Part shown: piece after piece, positions 5,970-6,589 of the stretch
Layout: each line of letters begins with the position of its first letter
Position numbering within the stretch: position 1 is the first letter of the stretch
Assembly (NCBI GenBank): GCA_030613045.1
Contig: JAUWMS010000145.1
Span: 1 to 6,589 of the forward strand
Length of the DNA: 6,589 nt
Direction: 5' to 3'
Origin: Candidatus Latescibacterota bacterium
Lineage (GTDB): Bacteria; Latescibacterota; 4484-107
Program-made: the position numbers and the translations under genes
Notes under the pieces: generated by a model
Told to the model about the DNA's origin: nothing
What the model saw: the letters and a program-made list of their open reading frames with translations, nothing else
Databases searched by the model: none

Positions 5970-6092
5970 AGCCACTTGCAAAAGAGGGGACGCTACTCCG
6001 CTCGCAACGACAAAACGATCCTATTATTGTCATTGCGAGGCACGAAGCGCCAAACAATCTCATCTGAGGATTGTTTTGTTTTGCAAGTGGCT
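5970..6092. mobile_element. MITE-like element with 14-bp terminal inverted repeats
   Basis: AGCCACTTGCAAAA (5970-5983) is perfectly complementary to TTTTGCAAGTGGCT (6079-6092). Inside, CTCGCAACGAC (6001-6011) pairs with GTCATTGCGAG (6029-6039) at 10 of 11 positions, and CAAACAATC (6051-6059) pairs with GATTGTTTTG (6069-6078) with one bulge. The GTCATTGCGAGG..CGAAGCG stretch resembles a common dispersed bacterial repeat. There is no coding capacity, and I see no convincing target-site duplication at the edges, so mobilisation in trans by a transposase is an inference. Confidence 0.6.
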
Positions 6093-6110
6093 CTATTGGA
6101 TAAATATGCC

Positions 6111-6176
6111 GTCCCTACGGGACTGGGAATTTTTTTTGCATTGTTTTGCTATAGCTATTTTGTCCCTAACGGGACA
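6111..6176 (+). repeat. GTCCC hairpin pair, right array
   Basis: Two hairpins about 51 bases apart: GTCCC-TAC-GGGAC (6111-6123) and TGTCCC-TAAC-GGGACA (6161-6176). They are preceded by GGATAAATATGC and GCTATAGCTATTT. A T8 run (6130-6137) follows the first hairpin after six bases. The spacing, flanks and internal TTCCC/GGGAA element mirror the left array. Confidence 0.75.
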
Positions 6177-6216
6177 GAACCTCGTGTTGAGTCAAGTTCA
6201 TTTTGACGGATGAATA

Positions 6217-6250
6217 AGACTTCCGAGGTCTTGGCAGACCTCGGAAGTCT
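6217..6250. repeat. Perfect 15-bp hairpin repeat
   Basis: AGACTTCCGAGGTCT (6217-6231) and AGACCTCGGAAGTCT (6236-6250) are exactly complementary around a TGGC loop. No T-run follows on either strand, so intrinsic termination is not supported. It sits downstream of the outer-membrane protein gene and upstream of the antitoxin on the same strand, where a stable stem could block readthrough or exonucleases. Confidence 0.8.
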
Positions 6251-6357
6251 ATCACCATCGAACCCATCAATTCAAGGTTGGCAGAGCACTGGATCATTCA
6301 CAGGTTTTGGATTTCACGCTCGCCTTCCATCTTGGATTCTCCGTGACTCAGTTGTGC

Positions 6358-6399
6358 AAATCCCAAATCCGAAATCCCCAATCCGCAATCCGAAATCGA
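6358..6399. repeat. Degenerate AAATCC tandem repeat
   Basis: About six imperfect units of 6-8 bases (AAATCCC, AAATCCG, AAATCCCC, AATCCGC, AATCCG, AAATCG) run up to ten bases before the stop of the last gene. Unit length varies, so it was probably made by slippage. No function is evident. Confidence 0.7.
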
Positions 6400-6408
6400 G
6401 AGCCTCCC

Positions 6409-6589
6409 TTACTTCCCCTTCCTATCGAACCACTTCTCCCACCCGGAAAACGAGACCGTCTGCCGGTAAAAAACCTCCTCCGCGCCGTTCTCGGAAAGGA
6501 TACCCCGCTTGCCCACCTCAAAGGAAACGTCCAACATCCCGCGCTGTTCCGCCAAGGGCAAGCCGAATCCGCATCCCATCAGCACCTCG
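6409..6589 (-). CDS. C-terminus of probable outer-membrane beta-barrel protein (5' end outside window)
   Basis: Read on the - strand, an open frame enters at the right edge and ends in TAA at 6411-6409, giving 59 residues. The visible part, EVLMGCGFGLPL...LDVSFEVGKRGILSENGAEEVFYRQTVSF...EKWFDRKGK, alternates polar and hydrophobic residues as in beta strands. Its GFGLPL, then SFE.GKRG, then a final EKWF plus basic tail resemble the C-terminal strands of outer-membrane barrel proteins (FadL/PorV-like) of Bacteroidota and related phyla. Those proteins sit in the outer membrane and carry hydrophobic substrates or act in secretion. With only the tail visible the substrate cannot be told, and the family assignment is from memory of the pattern. 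Confidence 0.6.
   Translation of the reverse strand, partial: EVLMGCGFGLPLAEQRGMLDVSFEVGKRGILSENGAEEVFYRQTVSFSGWEKWFDRKGK

Larger units (their letters stand above)
5749..6408. other. 660-base gene-free stretch filled with short repeats
   Basis: Open frames here on both strands run through palindromic repeats and show no protein family I know, so I call none of them genes. The stretch contains a REP-like palindrome, two mirror-image pairs of GTCCC hairpins, a MITE-like element, a perfect 15-bp hairpin and an AAATCC tandem, each listed separately. Between 6251 and 6357 I see nothing I can name. The promoters of the antitoxin gene should be near 5749-5795, but I see no convincing -35/-10 pair. 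Confidence 0.7.

Noticed and set aside
5749..6063. N-terminal extension of the antitoxin frame up to 6063
   Set aside because: The extra 105 residues translate palindromic repeats and the MITE-like element; family proteins start near the GTG at 5748 or the ATG at 5724.
6111..6137. Hairpin plus T8 run as an intrinsic terminator on the + strand
   Set aside because: Six bases separate stem and T-run, the stem is five base pairs, and no + strand gene lies upstream within several kilobases.
5851..6182. CRISPR-like array from GTCCC repeats with about 51-55 bp spacing
   Set aside because: Only two units per side, repeats are diverged and face opposite ways, and the spacers share sequence between arms.

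Overview
The window looks like bacterial chromosome carrying accessory genes. It comes from an uncultured or little-studied lineage, judging by its many short dispersed palindromic repeats. The last gene, cut by the right edge, ends in a beta-barrel-like C-terminus (GLPL...SFE.GKRG...EKWF) that I associate with outer-membrane proteins of Bacteroidota and the wider FCB group (for example Latescibacterota or KSB1-like phyla). That suggests a Gram-negative FCB-type host, but only at low confidence.

Layout, left to right. (1) On the + strand is the C-terminal part of an endonuclease/exonuclease/phosphatase (EEP) fold nuclease or phosphatase, followed one base later by a 134-residue protein I do not recognise; the two look translationally coupled. 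(2) On the + strand is a complete ROK-family sugar kinase, probably a glucokinase. (3) A palindromic repeat fills the gap before a convergent - strand alpha/beta hydrolase. (4) Upstream of the hydrolase on the - strand is a type II-like restriction-modification (R-M) operon: an amino-type DNA methyltransferase (SPPY motif), then 4 nt later a PD-(D/E)XK endonuclease. (5) Further upstream on the same strand is a CopG/BrnA-like ribbon-helix-helix antitoxin with no toxin visible, bracketed by two copies of a palindromic repeat. (6) About 660 bases (5749-6408) hold no gene I can support but are packed with repeats: four GTCCC...GGGAC hairpins in two mirror-image pairs, a 123-bp MITE-like element with 14-bp terminal inverted repeats at their centre, a perfect 15-bp hairpin and a degenerate AAATCC tandem. 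(7) The truncated outer-membrane protein gene closes the window.

The most notable structural signal is that the R-M operon lies between two direct copies of a roughly 53-bp segment (2902-2954 and 5221-5273, 45/53 identical by hand alignment). The segment carries the ribosome-binding site, GTG start and first 15 codons of the hydrolase. The second copy sits exactly where the methyltransferase reading frame begins, in frame. This fits an R-M cassette that arrived with, or now sits in, a target duplication. Recombination between the copies would remove the R-M genes and leave the hydrolase intact. Nuclease pair, R-M operon, solitary antitoxin and repeat cluster together suggest a region where defence-type genes are gained and lost. 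The whole reading is by eye and hand alignment.
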